A stretch of 46,342 bases of DNA from Oscillospiraceae bacterium (lineage in GTDB: Bacteria; Bacillota; Clostridia; Oscillospirales; Oscillospiraceae), in contig JAGPMA010000012.1 in assembly GCA_018053145.1 (NCBI GenBank), positions 1-46,342 of the forward strand, in the 5' to 3' direction. The translations under genes were made by a program, and so were the position numbers. This document shows, piece by piece, positions 24,657 through 33,480 of the stretch (position 1 is its first letter; the number at the start of each line of letters is the position of its first letter). The notes beneath the pieces were generated by a model. It was not told where the DNA came from. It saw only the letters and a list, made by a program, of their open reading frames with translations, and did no database searches.

Positions 24657-24765
24657 TTTGAATTCTTCTATAATTGCTTTTGTTTGTCCTAATTATTAGC
24701 GGCGTTTTGATTCAATTATTACTTAGTTATTGTTTAATTGTTCCTCGGATATTCTCCTTTGATTA

Positions 24766-27700
24766 TTACTTTGTTTCCTTGACGCTGTCTTCGAAAAGCT
24801 CCTTCTGGCGAACAAGCTTGTCATATTTTGCCTTGGCTTCTTTTTCTGCTCTTGGGAACAGCTCTTCCGCGCGCTCGGGGAAGCTAAGCTTTAACGAGGT
24901 ATAACGAACGTCGTTGTTGATAAAGTCCTGATAGCTGGCCGTTGCGGGCTTGCTGTCCACAGACAAAGGTTTTTCAAGGCGCGGGTCAAAGCGGAACATG
25001 TTCCAATAGCCTGCTTCAACCGCCTGCTTTTCGGTTGTAATCGACTTGCCCATGCCGTTCCTATTGCCGTGGTTTATGCAGGGAGAATAGGCAATTACGA
25101 GGGAGGGTCCATCGTAGCTTTCTGCTTCAAGCAGAGCGTTTAAGGTCTGCTGATAATTTGCGCCCATGCAAACCTGTGCGACATAGATATAGCCATAGGA
25201 CATGGCAATCTGAGCCAAATCCTTTTTCTTAATCGACTTGCCTGCCGCTGCGAACTGTGCGACAGAGCCTGTCGGCGTTGACTTGGAGGCCTGACCGCCT
25301 GTGTTACTGTACATCTCGGTGTCGAACACGAGAACATTGATGTTTTCTCCTGCGGCAAGAACATGGTCAAGTCCTCCGTAGCCTATATCATAGGCCCAGC
25401 CGTCGCCGCCGAACACCCAGAAGCTGGGCTTCATAAGCAGCTCGTTGTGCTCGATGACGATTTTACAGTCAGCATTGCCCTCGTTCTGACGGCAAAGCGC
25501 AAGCAGCTCATTTCCGGCAAGTTTACCTGCCTGCGGGTCATCCATGACGGACAGCCATTTTTCGGCTGCTTCCTTACAGGGGCCCTCAGCCCCAAGGTTT
25601 TCGGCAGCGTCTACAAGCGCTCGCCTGCGTTGCTTTACGCCGTGAAGCATTCCGAAGCCAAATTCCGCGTTGTCCTCGAACAGTGAGTTTGCCCAAGCGG
25701 GACCGCGGCCTTCTTTGTTCTTCGTATATGGGAAGCTGGGCTCCGAGCCGCCCCAGATGGAGGTACAGCCGGTTGCGTTTGCGATATACATTCTCTCGCC
25801 GAACAGCTGAGTCGTAAGCTTTGCATAGGGCGCTTCGCCACAGCCTGCGCAGGCACCGGAGAACTCAAGCAGCGGAGTCTTGAACTGGCTGCCCTTGATA
25901 GTGTTCTCTGCAAAGGGAACGACCTTATCGGAAACGTTCTTATAAGCGTAGTTATAGGATTCCTGCTCGTGCAGTCTTTCCTCCAGAGGAACCATCTCAA
26001 TTGCCTTATCCTTTGCGGGACAGACGTTTACGCAGCTTCCGCAGCCTGTGCAGTCCATAACGCTGGGGATAATCGCAAATTGATAATCCTCACAGCCCTT
26101 GCCCTTCATCTGAACTGTGACTGTTCCCTTTGGAGCTTTTTTAAGCTCATTTGCCGTGAACACGAAGGGGCGAATTACAGCATGGGGGCAGACAAAGGAG
26201 CACTGATTGCACTGCAGGCAGTTTTCGGGAATCCACCGGGGAACATCAACAGCAATACAGCGCTTTTCAAACGCCGAGGTGCCGTTTGGAACAGTTCCGT
26301 TTGCAACATCCATAAAGGCTGAAACCGGCAGCTTATCTCCGCGCATGGAGTTGACGGGAACGAGGATTTTTTCAACGAAGTCTTTGGCATGGTCAAGACC
26401 GCCAACAGGAACTGCTTTCGGCGAGCCTGCCGGAGCATTTGCCCATTCGGCAGGAACGGTTAGCTCGTGTACCTTTTCGATGCCTGCGTCAACAGCCTCG
26501 ATGTTCATGCTGACAATCTTCTCGCCCTTACGGCCATAGGTCGTGCGGATGGCGTCCTTCATATAGGCAATAGCGTCCGCCTCGGGCATTATTTTGGCAA
26601 GCTTGAAGAAGGCTGCCTGCAAGATGGCGTTGGTTCTGTTGCCAAGTCCAATTTCGCGGGCAATTTTGATTGCATCGATGGTGTAGAGATGAACCTTGTT
26701 GTTTGCGATATGCCGCTTTGCCTCACCGGACAAATGCTCGGCAAGTCCGTTTATATCATAAGAACAATTAATTAACAGCGCGCCGCCCGGCTTGACATCC
26801 TGAGCTATATCGAATGCATCAAGATAAGACGGGTTATGACAAGCGACAAAGTTCGCCTTTGAAACAAAGTATGTTGACTTGATTTTGCTTTTACCGAAGC
26901 GCAGATGACTTATTGTTACACCGCCAGACTTCTTAGAGTCATACTGGAAGTATGCCTGAGCATTCAGGTCGGTATGGTCGCCGATGATTTTTATGCTGTT
27001 CTTGTTCGCGCCGACAGTTCCGTCGGACCCGAGGCCCCAGAACTTGCAGGAAATAATGTCGGAGTGGGTTGTGTCGGGGTCTTCCAAGATGGGAACGGAA
27101 AGTCCTGTGACATCGTCGACAATGCCGATAGTGAAGCTCTTTTTGGGAGAAGCTGCCTGAATGTTGCGATAGGCAGAAATTAATGAGCTGGGTGTAACGT
27201 CCTTGGAGGAAAGTCCGTAACGACCTCCGAATATGGGAATGCTATGGAACTTTGTTCCCATAAGTGCCGTAACCACGTCAACATACAGAGGTTCGCCGAC
27301 GGCTCCGGGTTCCTTGGTGCGGTCGAGCACGCCGAGGGTCTTAACGGTTTCGGGAAGCACGTCCAGAAGGTAATTCACGGCAAAGGGGCGGTAAAGGCGA
27401 ACCTTGACCAAGCCGACCTTGTCGCCCTTGCCGTTGAGATAGTCCACGACCTCCTCGGCGGCTTCGCAAACACTGCCCATGGCGATTATGACATGAGTTG
27501 CGTTGGATGCGCCGTAGTAGTTAAACGGCTTATAATCTGTTCCGATGCGTTTGTTGACCTCGTTCATATAGTCCACGACAATTCCGGGAACAGCGTCGTA
27601 TTTTTGATTTGCCGCCTCACGAATCTGGAAGAAAATATCGCCGTTCTGAGCGGTTCCTCGAAGCGCAGGGTTGGTGGGATTGCTTGCTTTCTCACGAAAG

Positions 27701-28305
27701 GACTTTATAGCGTCGTAATCAACCATTTCCGCAAGCTCTTTGTAATCCCAAACTTCAAGCTTTTGCATCTCGTGAGAGGTGCGGAAGCCATCGAAGAAAT
27801 GAAGAAAGGGGATGCTCGATTTTATGGCGGCAAGGTGTGCAACCGCGCCCAAATCCATTGCCTCCTGAGGACTGTTTGCGCAAAGCATGGCATAACCTGT
27901 TTGACGGCATGCATAAATATCTGAATGGTCGCCGAAAATAGAAAGCGCATGGGTGGCTATTGAACGTGCGCTGACGTGGATAACGGATGGGAGCATTTCA
28001 CCCGCCATTTTGTACATGTTCGGAATCATGAGCAGCAAGCCTTGAGAAGCTGTGTAGGTGGTCGTTAGCGCGCCTGCGGTCAGACTGCCGTGCACGGCAC
28101 CGGCGGCGCCACCCTCGGACTGCATTTCGACGACATTGACAGGCTGTCCAAAGATGTTTTTTTGCCCTGCTGCTGCCCATTTATCGGCATACTCCGCCAT
28201 TGTGGAGGAAGGTGTAATCGGGTAAATCGCCGCTACTTCCGAAAACGCATATGAAACATGCGCAGCAGCGTTATTGCCATCCATTGTTTTCAGTTTTCTT
28301 GCCAT
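24766..28305 (-). CDS. nifJ: Pyruvate:ferredoxin (flavodoxin) oxidoreductase
   Basis: 1179 residues, the full single-chain form. It oxidises pyruvate to acetyl-CoA and CO2 and reduces ferredoxin, the central step of clostridial fermentation. N-terminal pyrimidine-binding domain: AAAHVSYAFSEVAAIYPITP, with SEGGAAGAVHGSLTAGALTT. Middle: the CoA/transferase and gamma-type domain (FWGLGSDGTVGANKNSIKII). A 2x4Fe-4S ferredoxin module has CLQCNQCSFVCP and CTGCGSCVNVCPAKD. The thiamine-diphosphate domain has CAGCGEAPYAKL (with the proximal-cluster Cys) and GDGWAYDIGYGGLDH followed by FDTEMYSNTGGQASKSTP. An A/T-rich 377-base leader precedes it. It is monocistronic here. Confidence 0.98.
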   Translation of the reverse strand: MARKLKTMDGNNAAAHVSYAFSEVAAIYPITPSSTMAEYADKWAAAGQKNIFGQPVNVVEMQSEGGAAGAVHGSLTAGALTTTYTASQGLLLMIPNMYKMAGEMLPSVIHVSARSIATHALSIFGDHSDIYACRQTGYAMLCANSPQEAMDLGAVAHLAAIKSSIPFLHFFDGFRTSHEMQKLEVWDYKELAEMVDYDAIKSFREKASNPTNPALRGTAQNGDIFFQIREAANQKYDAVPGIVVDYMNEVNKRIGTDYKPFNYYGASNATHVIIAMGSVCEAAEEVVDYLNGKGDKVGLVKVRLYRPFAVNYLLDVLPETVKTLGVLDRTKEPGAVGEPLYVDVVTALMGTKFHSIPIFGGRYGLSSKDVTPSSLISAYRNIQAASPKKSFTIGIVDDVTGLSVPILEDPDTTHSDIISCKFWGLGSDGTVGANKNSIKIIGDHTDLNAQAYFQYDSKKSGGVTISHLRFGKSKIKSTYFVSKANFVACHNPSYLDAFDIAQDVKPGGALLINCSYDINGLAEHLSGEAKRHIANNKVHLYTIDAIKIAREIGLGNRTNAILQAAFFKLAKIMPEADAIAYMKDAIRTTYGRKGEKIVSMNIEAVDAGIEKVHELTVPAEWANAPAGSPKAVPVGGLDHAKDFVEKILVPVNSMRGDKLPVSAFMDVANGTVPNGTSAFEKRCIAVDVPRWIPENCLQCNQCSFVCPHAVIRPFVFTANELKKAPKGTVTVQMKGKGCEDYQFAIIPSVMDCTGCGSCVNVCPAKDKAIEMVPLEERLHEQESYNYAYKNVSDKVVPFAENTIKGSQFKTPLLEFSGACAGCGEAPYAKLTTQLFGERMYIANATGCTSIWGGSEPSFPYTKNKEGRGPAWANSLFEDNAEFGFGMLHGVKQRRRALVDAAENLGAEGPCKEAAEKWLSVMDDPQAGKLAGNELLALCRQNEGNADCKIVIEHNELLMKPSFWVFGGDGWAYDIGYGGLDHVLAAGENINVLVFDTEMYSNTGGQASKSTPTGSVAQFAAAGKSIKKKDLAQIAMSYGYIYVAQVCMGANYQQTLNALLEAESYDGPSLVIAYSPCINHGNRNGMGKSITTEKQAVEAGYWNMFRFDPRLEKPLSVDSKPATASYQDFINNDVRYTSLKLSFPERAEELFPRAEKEAKAKYDKLVRQKELFEDSVKETK

Positions 28306-28682
28306 TAATTCATCTCCTTGTAAATTTGACGAGTTCTTAGACCCACTAGCGCTTTTGCGTTTAGTATATTCTTCCCCTTCTCATAAATTCAGCGAAGTGA
28401 AATTATTTTTATTTTTGTAAAATGCTTGAACTTAACGGGATATACAGTATTTGCACGCTTATTCGGCTTCTATTTTGTTTTAACAAATAAAAGCAAACAT
28501 CTCATACTTCCGACACGTATAGGGTGCTCAGAAATATTTCGCTTGTGCTTTCGTATCATTCGGGTTATAATTACAAGATGTTCCCGATAGGTTATTAGAA
28601 GTCACCTTGAGGAAACATAAAGCCGATTTCTTCCTTCGTATAACAGCGAGAGGTATTCCATTTCAAGAAAGGAGCCGACATC
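28306..28682. other. Divergent control region nifJ / asp23
   Basis: This 377-base gap has no gene. It serves nifJ on the - strand and asp23 on the + strand. AAGGAGA lies before the nifJ ATG, and a TATACT-like -10 without a good -35 lies on the - strand around 28360-28365. The + strand promoter is listed separately. Confidence 0.5.
28543..28571 (+). promoter_or_regulatory. Putative sigma-A promoter for asp23-fakA
   Basis: A perfect -10 TATAAT (28566-28571) lies 17 bases after a partial -35 TTGTGC (28543-28548). The start codon is 112 bases further on, which leaves a leader of about 100 bases. Confidence 0.5.
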
Positions 28683-29036
28683 ATGGTAAAAATCGAAAAC
28701 GAACTTGGCATGATTAGTATTACCAGCGACGTGTTTATGAACATCGCCGGAGAAGCCGCAACAAACTGCTTTGGAGTCAAAGGCATGGGAGCGCGCTCAA
28801 AAACCGACGGACTTGTTCATCTGCTTCGACGCGAGTCAATGTCTAAGGGTGTCGGTGTCAGCTTCAATGATGACGGAAGCGTTTCAATAGCCCTGCACAT
28901 TGTGGTTGATCACGGTGTCAACATTAAAGTTCTAGCGGGAAGCATAATGAACGAGGTTAGCTATAAGGTTTCAAAGGCGACCGGAGTTCCTGTAAAAAAT
29001 GTCGATGTTTTTGTTGACTCAATGCAGATAAGCTGA
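28683..29036 (+). CDS. Asp23/Gls24-family protein (YloU-like)
   Basis: 117 residues. The Asp23/Gls24 family contains small cytoplasmic or membrane-associated alpha/beta proteins linked to cell-envelope homeostasis. The sequence shows the family's opening (ELGMISITSDVFMNIAGEAA), the central CFGVKGMGA, a beta-rich middle (SIALHIVVDHGVNIKVLAGS) and the closing VPVKNVDVFVDSMQIS. GAAAGGAG precedes the start. It is 63 bases ahead of the fakA-like gene, reproducing the yloU-yloV arrangement of Bacillus and clostridia. Confidence 0.92.
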   Translation: MVKIENELGMISITSDVFMNIAGEAATNCFGVKGMGARSKTDGLVHLLRRESMSKGVGVSFNDDGSVSIALHIVVDHGVNIKVLAGSIMNEVSYKVSKATGVPVKNVDVFVDSMQIS

Positions 29037-29099
29037 AAACCCGACTGTTTCATTCGCTCGGGCTCAGCCCCGCCATTTCTTCCCCGGAGGTGTTTTATT

Positions 29100-30743
29100 T
29101 TGAGAGAGACAATTGACAGCGCGTCATTTACCAATATGCTTCTTTGCGCTGCCGCTGCTTTGGAAGCTAATAAACAGCATATAAACGATCTAAATGTTTT
29201 TCCCGTTCCCGATGGTGATACGGGTACTAATATGAGCATGACTATGGGCGCGGGAGCCGCCGAATTGCGTCGTAAAAAGCCAGTCGGTGTCGGTGAGGTC
29301 GCAAAGTGCGCAGCCGATGCTCTTTTGCGTGGTGCCCGCGGTAATTCCGGCGTTATACTCTCCCTTCTGTTTCGCGGACTTTCAAAAGCTTTGAAGGGCA
29401 AGGACACCTGTGATTCATACGACTTTGCTCTGGCACTTAGCGACGGTGTCGAAGCCGCCTATAACGCTGTTATGAAGCCGGCTGAAGGAACAATTTTGAC
29501 AGTTTCCCGTATGGCTGCTTCCGCGGCTTCCGATTTTGCGGAAACCGGAAATGACGTCGAGCTTCTTTTGTCCTGTGCGCTGGAAACAGCTAAGGACGCT
29601 CTTGCTCAGACCGTCAATCAAAATCCCGTCCTTAAAAAAGCCGGAGTCATCGACGCCGGCGGCAAGGGCTATGTTGTTATTTTGGAGGCAATGCTCGCTT
29701 CTCTGAGGGGCGAGGTCACGCCTGACTCCTATAATATCGAGGTTTCGGATACAAACGATACGGCGGATTTCTCTCGTTTTGACACGGGCGACATTACCTT
29801 TACTTACTGCACGGAGTTCATTGTGGGCAGAGAAACCGGCAAGTCTGCCGACCTGCTGAGGACTTTTCTTCAGGACATGGGCGACAGTGTCGTTGTTGTC
29901 GACGATGAGGAGATAATCAAAACTCACGTCCACACGAATGACCCCGGAATGGTTTTGACGGAGGCTCTGACCTATGGCAGCCTTCTTAAGATTAAGATTG
30001 AGAATATGCGCGAGCAGCACTCCACACTTTCGGAGGGTGCTCCTGCCGAGGATGCTCAGCCCGATAGGCCTGCCGAACCCGAAAAGGAATTCGGAACGGT
30101 TGTTGTTTGTGCCGGAAAGGGCATGGCCGATTTGTTCATCGAGCTTGGAGCCGACAAAATTGTTACCGGCGGTCAAACCATGAACCCCTCAACCGAGGAC
30201 ATTTTAAAAGCTGTTGAGGCTACTCCGGCTTCTGTGGTTTTTGTGTTCCCCAACAACAAGAACATTATAATGGCTGCGGAGCAGTGCATACCGCTGACCG
30301 AAAAGCGTGTTGTTATCATTCCCACCAAGACTATTCCTCAGGGCGTTTCCGCCATGCTGAGTATGGACACCTACACTCAAAGCGAGGAAGAGTTAACCGA
30401 AAGCGCGACAGCCGCTATCGGGAACGTCCACACCGCTCTTATTACCTATGCCGCAAGGGATTCGGACTTTGACGGTTACGAAATCAAAGCCGGCGAATAC
30501 CTCGGATTGCTTGACGGTGCACTTTTGGGCAGCAATTCCGACATTGACGCTCTGGTCGAAACACTGGCGGAAAAGCTCGAGGGACTTAGCCCCGAGTTCC
30601 TTACAGTGTATTACGGAGAGGATGTTAATGCGGAGGCTGCGGAACAAGTCGGTGCTTTACTCTCTGTTAAGCATCCTTCGGCTGAAATGAGCATTATCAA
30701 CGGCGGTCAGCCTGTTTACTACTTCATGATTTCGGCGGAATAA
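29100..30743 (+). CDS. fakA: DAK2-domain fatty acid kinase FakA-like protein (YloV)
   Basis: 547 residues with a TTG start; GGAGGT (29086-29091) is eight bases upstream. FakA phosphorylates fatty acids presented by FakB (DegV) proteins so that they enter phospholipid synthesis. The N-terminal DAK2 kinase domain (about 1-200) shows NDLNVFPVPDGDTGTNMSMT, RGARGNSGVILSLLFRG, MKPAEGTILTVSR and AGVIDAGGKGYVVILEAM. The middle domain has VVVDDEEIIKTHVHTNDPG (His-rich), and the C-terminal DegV-like part begins near 325 (FGTVVVCAGKGMADLF). No fakB is in this window, so the partner is elsewhere. Confidence 0.93.
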   Translation: MRETIDSASFTNMLLCAAAALEANKQHINDLNVFPVPDGDTGTNMSMTMGAGAAELRRKKPVGVGEVAKCAADALLRGARGNSGVILSLLFRGLSKALKGKDTCDSYDFALALSDGVEAAYNAVMKPAEGTILTVSRMAASAASDFAETGNDVELLLSCALETAKDALAQTVNQNPVLKKAGVIDAGGKGYVVILEAMLASLRGEVTPDSYNIEVSDTNDTADFSRFDTGDITFTYCTEFIVGRETGKSADLLRTFLQDMGDSVVVVDDEEIIKTHVHTNDPGMVLTEALTYGSLLKIKIENMREQHSTLSEGAPAEDAQPDRPAEPEKEFGTVVVCAGKGMADLFIELGADKIVTGGQTMNPSTEDILKAVEATPASVVFVFPNNKNIIMAAEQCIPLTEKRVVIIPTKTIPQGVSAMLSMDTYTQSEEELTESATAAIGNVHTALITYAARDSDFDGYEIKAGEYLGLLDGALLGSNSDIDALVETLAEKLEGLSPEFLTVYYGEDVNAEAAEQVGALLSVKHPSAEMSIINGGQPVYYFMISAE

Positions 30744-30773
30744 GACTAAGCGCTCGCCGTTTTATCAAATAAT

Positions 30774-30827
30774 AAAGCTATCCCCCCGCGGAAGACATTT
30801 TTCTGTCCGCGGGGGATAGCTTTTATT
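30774..30827 (+). terminator. Rho-independent terminator after fakA
   Basis: AAAGCTATCCCCCCGCGGA (from 30774) pairs with TCCGCGGGGGATAGCTTTT, with one bulged C. The TTTTATT tail (30821-30827) makes it a strong + strand terminator. Confidence 0.88.
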
Positions 30828-30924
30828 GTATCGGCGCCGGAAACAGCGCATGATATTTGTCTTTTTGCAAAATGTGCAAGCTGTTAAGCGGGGCTTTTGT
30901 AATTAGGCGTGTTTGAACATAAAG

Positions 30925-32196
30925 TCACTCGCTCTTTGCCTGTCCCTCATTTTTTGGTTTGGGTCTGTTGTAATGGTGCTTTTTGTTGCGATTTTGATTG
31001 TTTGGTTTGTTGTTTGGGTTGTTCGGCTGGTTACCGGTTGGCTGGGGCTTTGCTTGGCTTGGCGCAGCTTGTCCTCCCTGCGGTGCAGGCTGTGAGCTTG
31101 CTGTATTCCCCTGCTTTACTACGGGTTTGTTGTTGTTCTGATGGAAGTTTTTGCCCGAATTGTTCGCGTGGCGCGGACGATTTTGCTCCGGCCTGCGGAA
31201 TTCAGGTTTGGCTTGCATACTCGCCTCGGGAGCTTTTTCTTCTGCCCAGCTTTTTTTGCGGGCGGTCTCTTCTTCGGCAAACAGTGTTGGAGCTGTCCAT
31301 GGGTCGGAAATCGGTTCAGGAAGCTCTTCGGTCTTTTCAACCTTAACCAGCACCTGTGGGAGGGGGTCACCCGGTTTTGGTCTTCCGCCGGGAATCGATG
31401 CGACTTGGTCGGCATCGAGCACCTTTAATTCGGCATCACCGCTATCGTCAATGCGCACTTTAACCTTCTGGCGAAGGACATTGGTCGAAACCACGTTGCC
31501 ATATCCCGTGGGTGTCTGAACAAACGCTCCGACCTTAGGGATTGTTTTCATCAAATCCTCATATGCGTCCTGCTCATATCGCAGACAACACATAAGCCTG
31601 CCACAGCTGCCCGAAATTTTCGTTGGGTTGAGAGACATGGACTGCGTTTTGGCCATTTTTGTTGAAACAGGCTGGAAATCGTTTAGAAATTGATTGCAAC
31701 AATAGGGTCTGCCGCAGATTCCAAGCCCTCCCAGCATTTTTGTCTCGTCTCTGACGCCAATCTGGCGCAGCTCGATACGCGTACGGAAAACAGCCGCCAA
31801 ATCCTTTACAAGGTCGCGGAAATCGACTCTGCCGTCTGCGGTGAAGAAGAAGAGCATTTTATTGCCCTCAAAGCCGCACTCTACATCGACAAGTTTCATA
31901 TCGAGGTTGTGTGCCAAGATTTTTTCCTTGCAGATTGCAAAGGCTTCCTTTTCCCTCTCCTTGTTTTGGGCGGCAACTCGGAGGTCCTCCTCGGTTGCTT
32001 TTCTGATAACAGGTCTGAGCGGAGGGATAATGCTTTCATCGGTGACATAGTGCTCACCAAAGGCACATTCACCGATATCAAGACCTTTCGAGGTTTCAAC
32101 AATAACGGTATCACCCGTATGAACTTCGACCTCAAGCGGGTCAAAATAATATGCCTTACCATGGCAATTAAACTTTACACTGACTACTTTAACCAA
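30925..32196 (-). CDS. ricT: RicT/YaaT-type PSP1-domain protein with long disordered tail
   Basis: 423 residues. The first ~275 match the PSP1 domain protein RicT (YaaT), which in Bacillus binds Fe-S clusters with RicA/RicF and directs RNase Y processing. Cysteine clusters are present: LGICGRPYCCNQFLNDF (about 170-186) and SGSCGRLMCCLRYEQDAY (about 206-223). From about 290 the protein is low complexity, rich in Pro, Gln, Asn and Lys (for example NNPNNKPNNQNRNKKHHYN), about 130 residues longer than the Bacillus form. Such tails often bind RNA. It follows holB after 14 bases, so it closes a darA-holB-ricT operon. Confidence 0.92.
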   Translation of the reverse strand: MVKVVSVKFNCHGKAYYFDPLEVEVHTGDTVIVETSKGLDIGECAFGEHYVTDESIIPPLRPVIRKATEEDLRVAAQNKEREKEAFAICKEKILAHNLDMKLVDVECGFEGNKMLFFFTADGRVDFRDLVKDLAAVFRTRIELRQIGVRDETKMLGGLGICGRPYCCNQFLNDFQPVSTKMAKTQSMSLNPTKISGSCGRLMCCLRYEQDAYEDLMKTIPKVGAFVQTPTGYGNVVSTNVLRQKVKVRIDDSGDAELKVLDADQVASIPGGRPKPGDPLPQVLVKVEKTEELPEPISDPWTAPTLFAEEETARKKSWAEEKAPEASMQAKPEFRRPEQNRPRHANNSGKNFHQNNNKPVVKQGNTASSQPAPQGGQAAPSQAKPQPTGNQPNNPNNKPNNQNRNKKHHYNRPKPKNEGQAKSE

Positions 32197-32210
32197 AATT
32201 TTTCCTCATT

Positions 32211-32993
32211 TCAAACTGTCAACACGCAAAACAGGCCTAAAACATGCTTTGTGCCGACGTTAAGACGCAAATACTCCTCCGCCCTGTCGCACAGAGATAA
32301 AAGGCGAAATGCATCTTCGCGCGTTAAACCGGAGTATTTTTTTTTCATTGATATAAAACTGTTTAAGCAAAACCTGACGTCAGAAACAAAAGCGGCTGTC
32401 CGCTCGGTGTCTAGCACTTCGTTTTTTCCGAAAAACGTGCAAAGCTTCGCCTGATTTTTGCTTGAGGCAAGCGAGATATATTCCTCAGCAAGCTCGCTTT
32501 CCCGCCCCTGCTTTTCTCCCTCAACACGAATAAGGGTACAGCGGGAGCGCACAGTTGCCAGCAGTGTTTCTGCACTGTCGACACAGAGGATGAAAACGGC
32601 ATAAGCCGGAGGTTCCTCCAGAATTTTGAGCGCTGCGTTTTGTGCGGGGATGTTCATTGTGCCCGCATCTTTTATAAGGTAGACCTTTTTTTCCGCCTGC
32701 TGAGGACGAACATAGGCGTCTGCAGCCATATGCCGGATTTGCTCGATTTGTATTTCGCGTTTTAGCTTTCCCTTGTCGTCGCTCTTTCGAGAAATTTCAA
32801 TAACATCGGGGTGAAAGCCCGCAAGAACATTTTTACAGCTTTGGCACTCCATGCACGGCGAGCGGCCTTGCCCATTGCACACAAAAGAGCAAGCCAGTTC
32901 CAATGCTTTTTTCTCCCTTTGCTCGATGTCGGGCGACGCGATTATATATGCATGCGAATTGCGCTTTGCCCCTCCGAGAGTTTCGTTTGTCAT
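32211..32993 (-). CDS. holB: DNA polymerase III delta' subunit
   Basis: 260 residues, shorter than the usual 310-340. It belongs to the clamp-loader AAA+ proteins. Residues about 13-36 (HAYIIASPDIEQREKKALEL) replace the Walker A loop with a non-binding sequence, as is common for delta'. A zinc site follows: CNGQGRSPCMECQSC. KDAGTMNIPAQNAALKILEE and PPAYAVFILCVDSAETLLAT, then RSRC, are the strongest family signatures. The C-terminal collar domain is short. The start overlaps darA by four bases. Synteny with darA and ricT supports the assignment. Confidence 0.9.
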   Translation of the reverse strand: MTNETLGGAKRNSHAYIIASPDIEQREKKALELACSFVCNGQGRSPCMECQSCKNVLAGFHPDVIEISRKSDDKGKLKREIQIEQIRHMAADAYVRPQQAEKKVYLIKDAGTMNIPAQNAALKILEEPPAYAVFILCVDSAETLLATVRSRCTLIRVEGEKQGRESELAEEYISLASSKNQAKLCTFFGKNEVLDTERTAAFVSDVRFCLNSFISMKKKYSGLTREDAFRLLSLCDRAEEYLRLNVGTKHVLGLFCVLTV

Positions 32994-33304
32994 AGCTTTG
33001 CGAACTGGTCGACATTCAGCGTGAAAACAACAGCCCGTCCCGTTTTGATTTGGGTTGGTAATTTAAAGTTGCCCATAAGAACATCGGACGGCACGTCCTC
33101 GATCCTCTCTGATGTATGATCCCTGATAATTTTGAGAGCAGAGCTCACCTTTGTGTCGTCGATAGCGGAGAGAATTATTGAGTTTTCTTTCTTCAGAAAA
33201 CCTCCGTAGCTATCTGACACCGTTGAGTGATAACCTGCCATAGACATAGCGCTCGCAACAACAGGCGCGTCCGTCTTGTTAATAACCGCAATTAGTAGTT
33301 TCAT
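32990..33304 (-). CDS. darA: Cyclic di-AMP receptor DarA/PstA (PII-like)
   Basis: 104 residues of the PII-like family that binds the second messenger cyclic di-AMP. It shows the alternating beta-alpha-beta PII pattern, starting MKLLIAVINKTDAPVVASAM, the conserved SDSYGGFLKKENSIILSAID (the Gly-Gly-Phe loop binds the ligand in characterised members) and a C-terminal AVVFTLNVDQF. GGGAGG stands before the ATG. It is first in the operon with holB and ricT, the same order as the Bacillus yaaQ-yaaR-holB-yaaT region with yaaR missing. Confidence 0.92.
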   Translation of the reverse strand: MKLLIAVINKTDAPVVASAMSMAGYHSTVSDSYGGFLKKENSIILSAIDDTKVSSALKIIRDHTSERIEDVPSDVLMGNFKLPTQIKTGRAVVFTLNVDQFAKL

Positions 33305-33357
33305 GCCGGAGCCTCCCTGTATGAAAATCAGTATATTGGAGAAACGTGTCCTGTATT

Positions 33358-33386
33358 ATTCTACCTTTATTCTCGGTATTCGTCAA
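33358..33386 (-). promoter_or_regulatory. Sigma-A promoter of darA-holB-ricT
   Basis: On the - strand, TTGACG (complement of 33381-33386) and TAGAAT (complement of 33358-33363) are separated by 17 bases, about 55 bases before the darA start. Confidence 0.75.
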
Positions 33387-33420
33387 TGGCAAAATGTTTG
33401 GCCGCGCTTCTCCGAATTGC

Positions 33421-33450
33421 TTGACATTGAGCTTATAATAATACTACAAT
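33421..33450 (+). promoter_or_regulatory. Sigma-A promoter of the DUF2974 gene
   Basis: A perfect -35 TTGACA (33421-33426) and a -10 TACAAT (33445-33450) are separated by 18 bases; the ATG is 30 bases downstream. It is back to back with the darA promoter. Confidence 0.75.
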
Positions 33451-33480
33451 CACATTATAAGTCTGAAGGGATGAGGGAAA

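Noticed and set aside
27244-27924. 226-residue + strand frame inside nifJ
   Set aside because: It is the shadow of the conserved N-terminal region of nifJ.
29415-30176. 253-residue frame on the - strand inside fakA
   Set aside because: It lies opposite conserved FakA motifs and has no recognisable motifs of its own.
31690-32454. 254-residue + strand frame across ricT and holB
   Set aside because: It is antisense to two conserved genes and crosses their boundary; no ribosome binding site or motif supports it.
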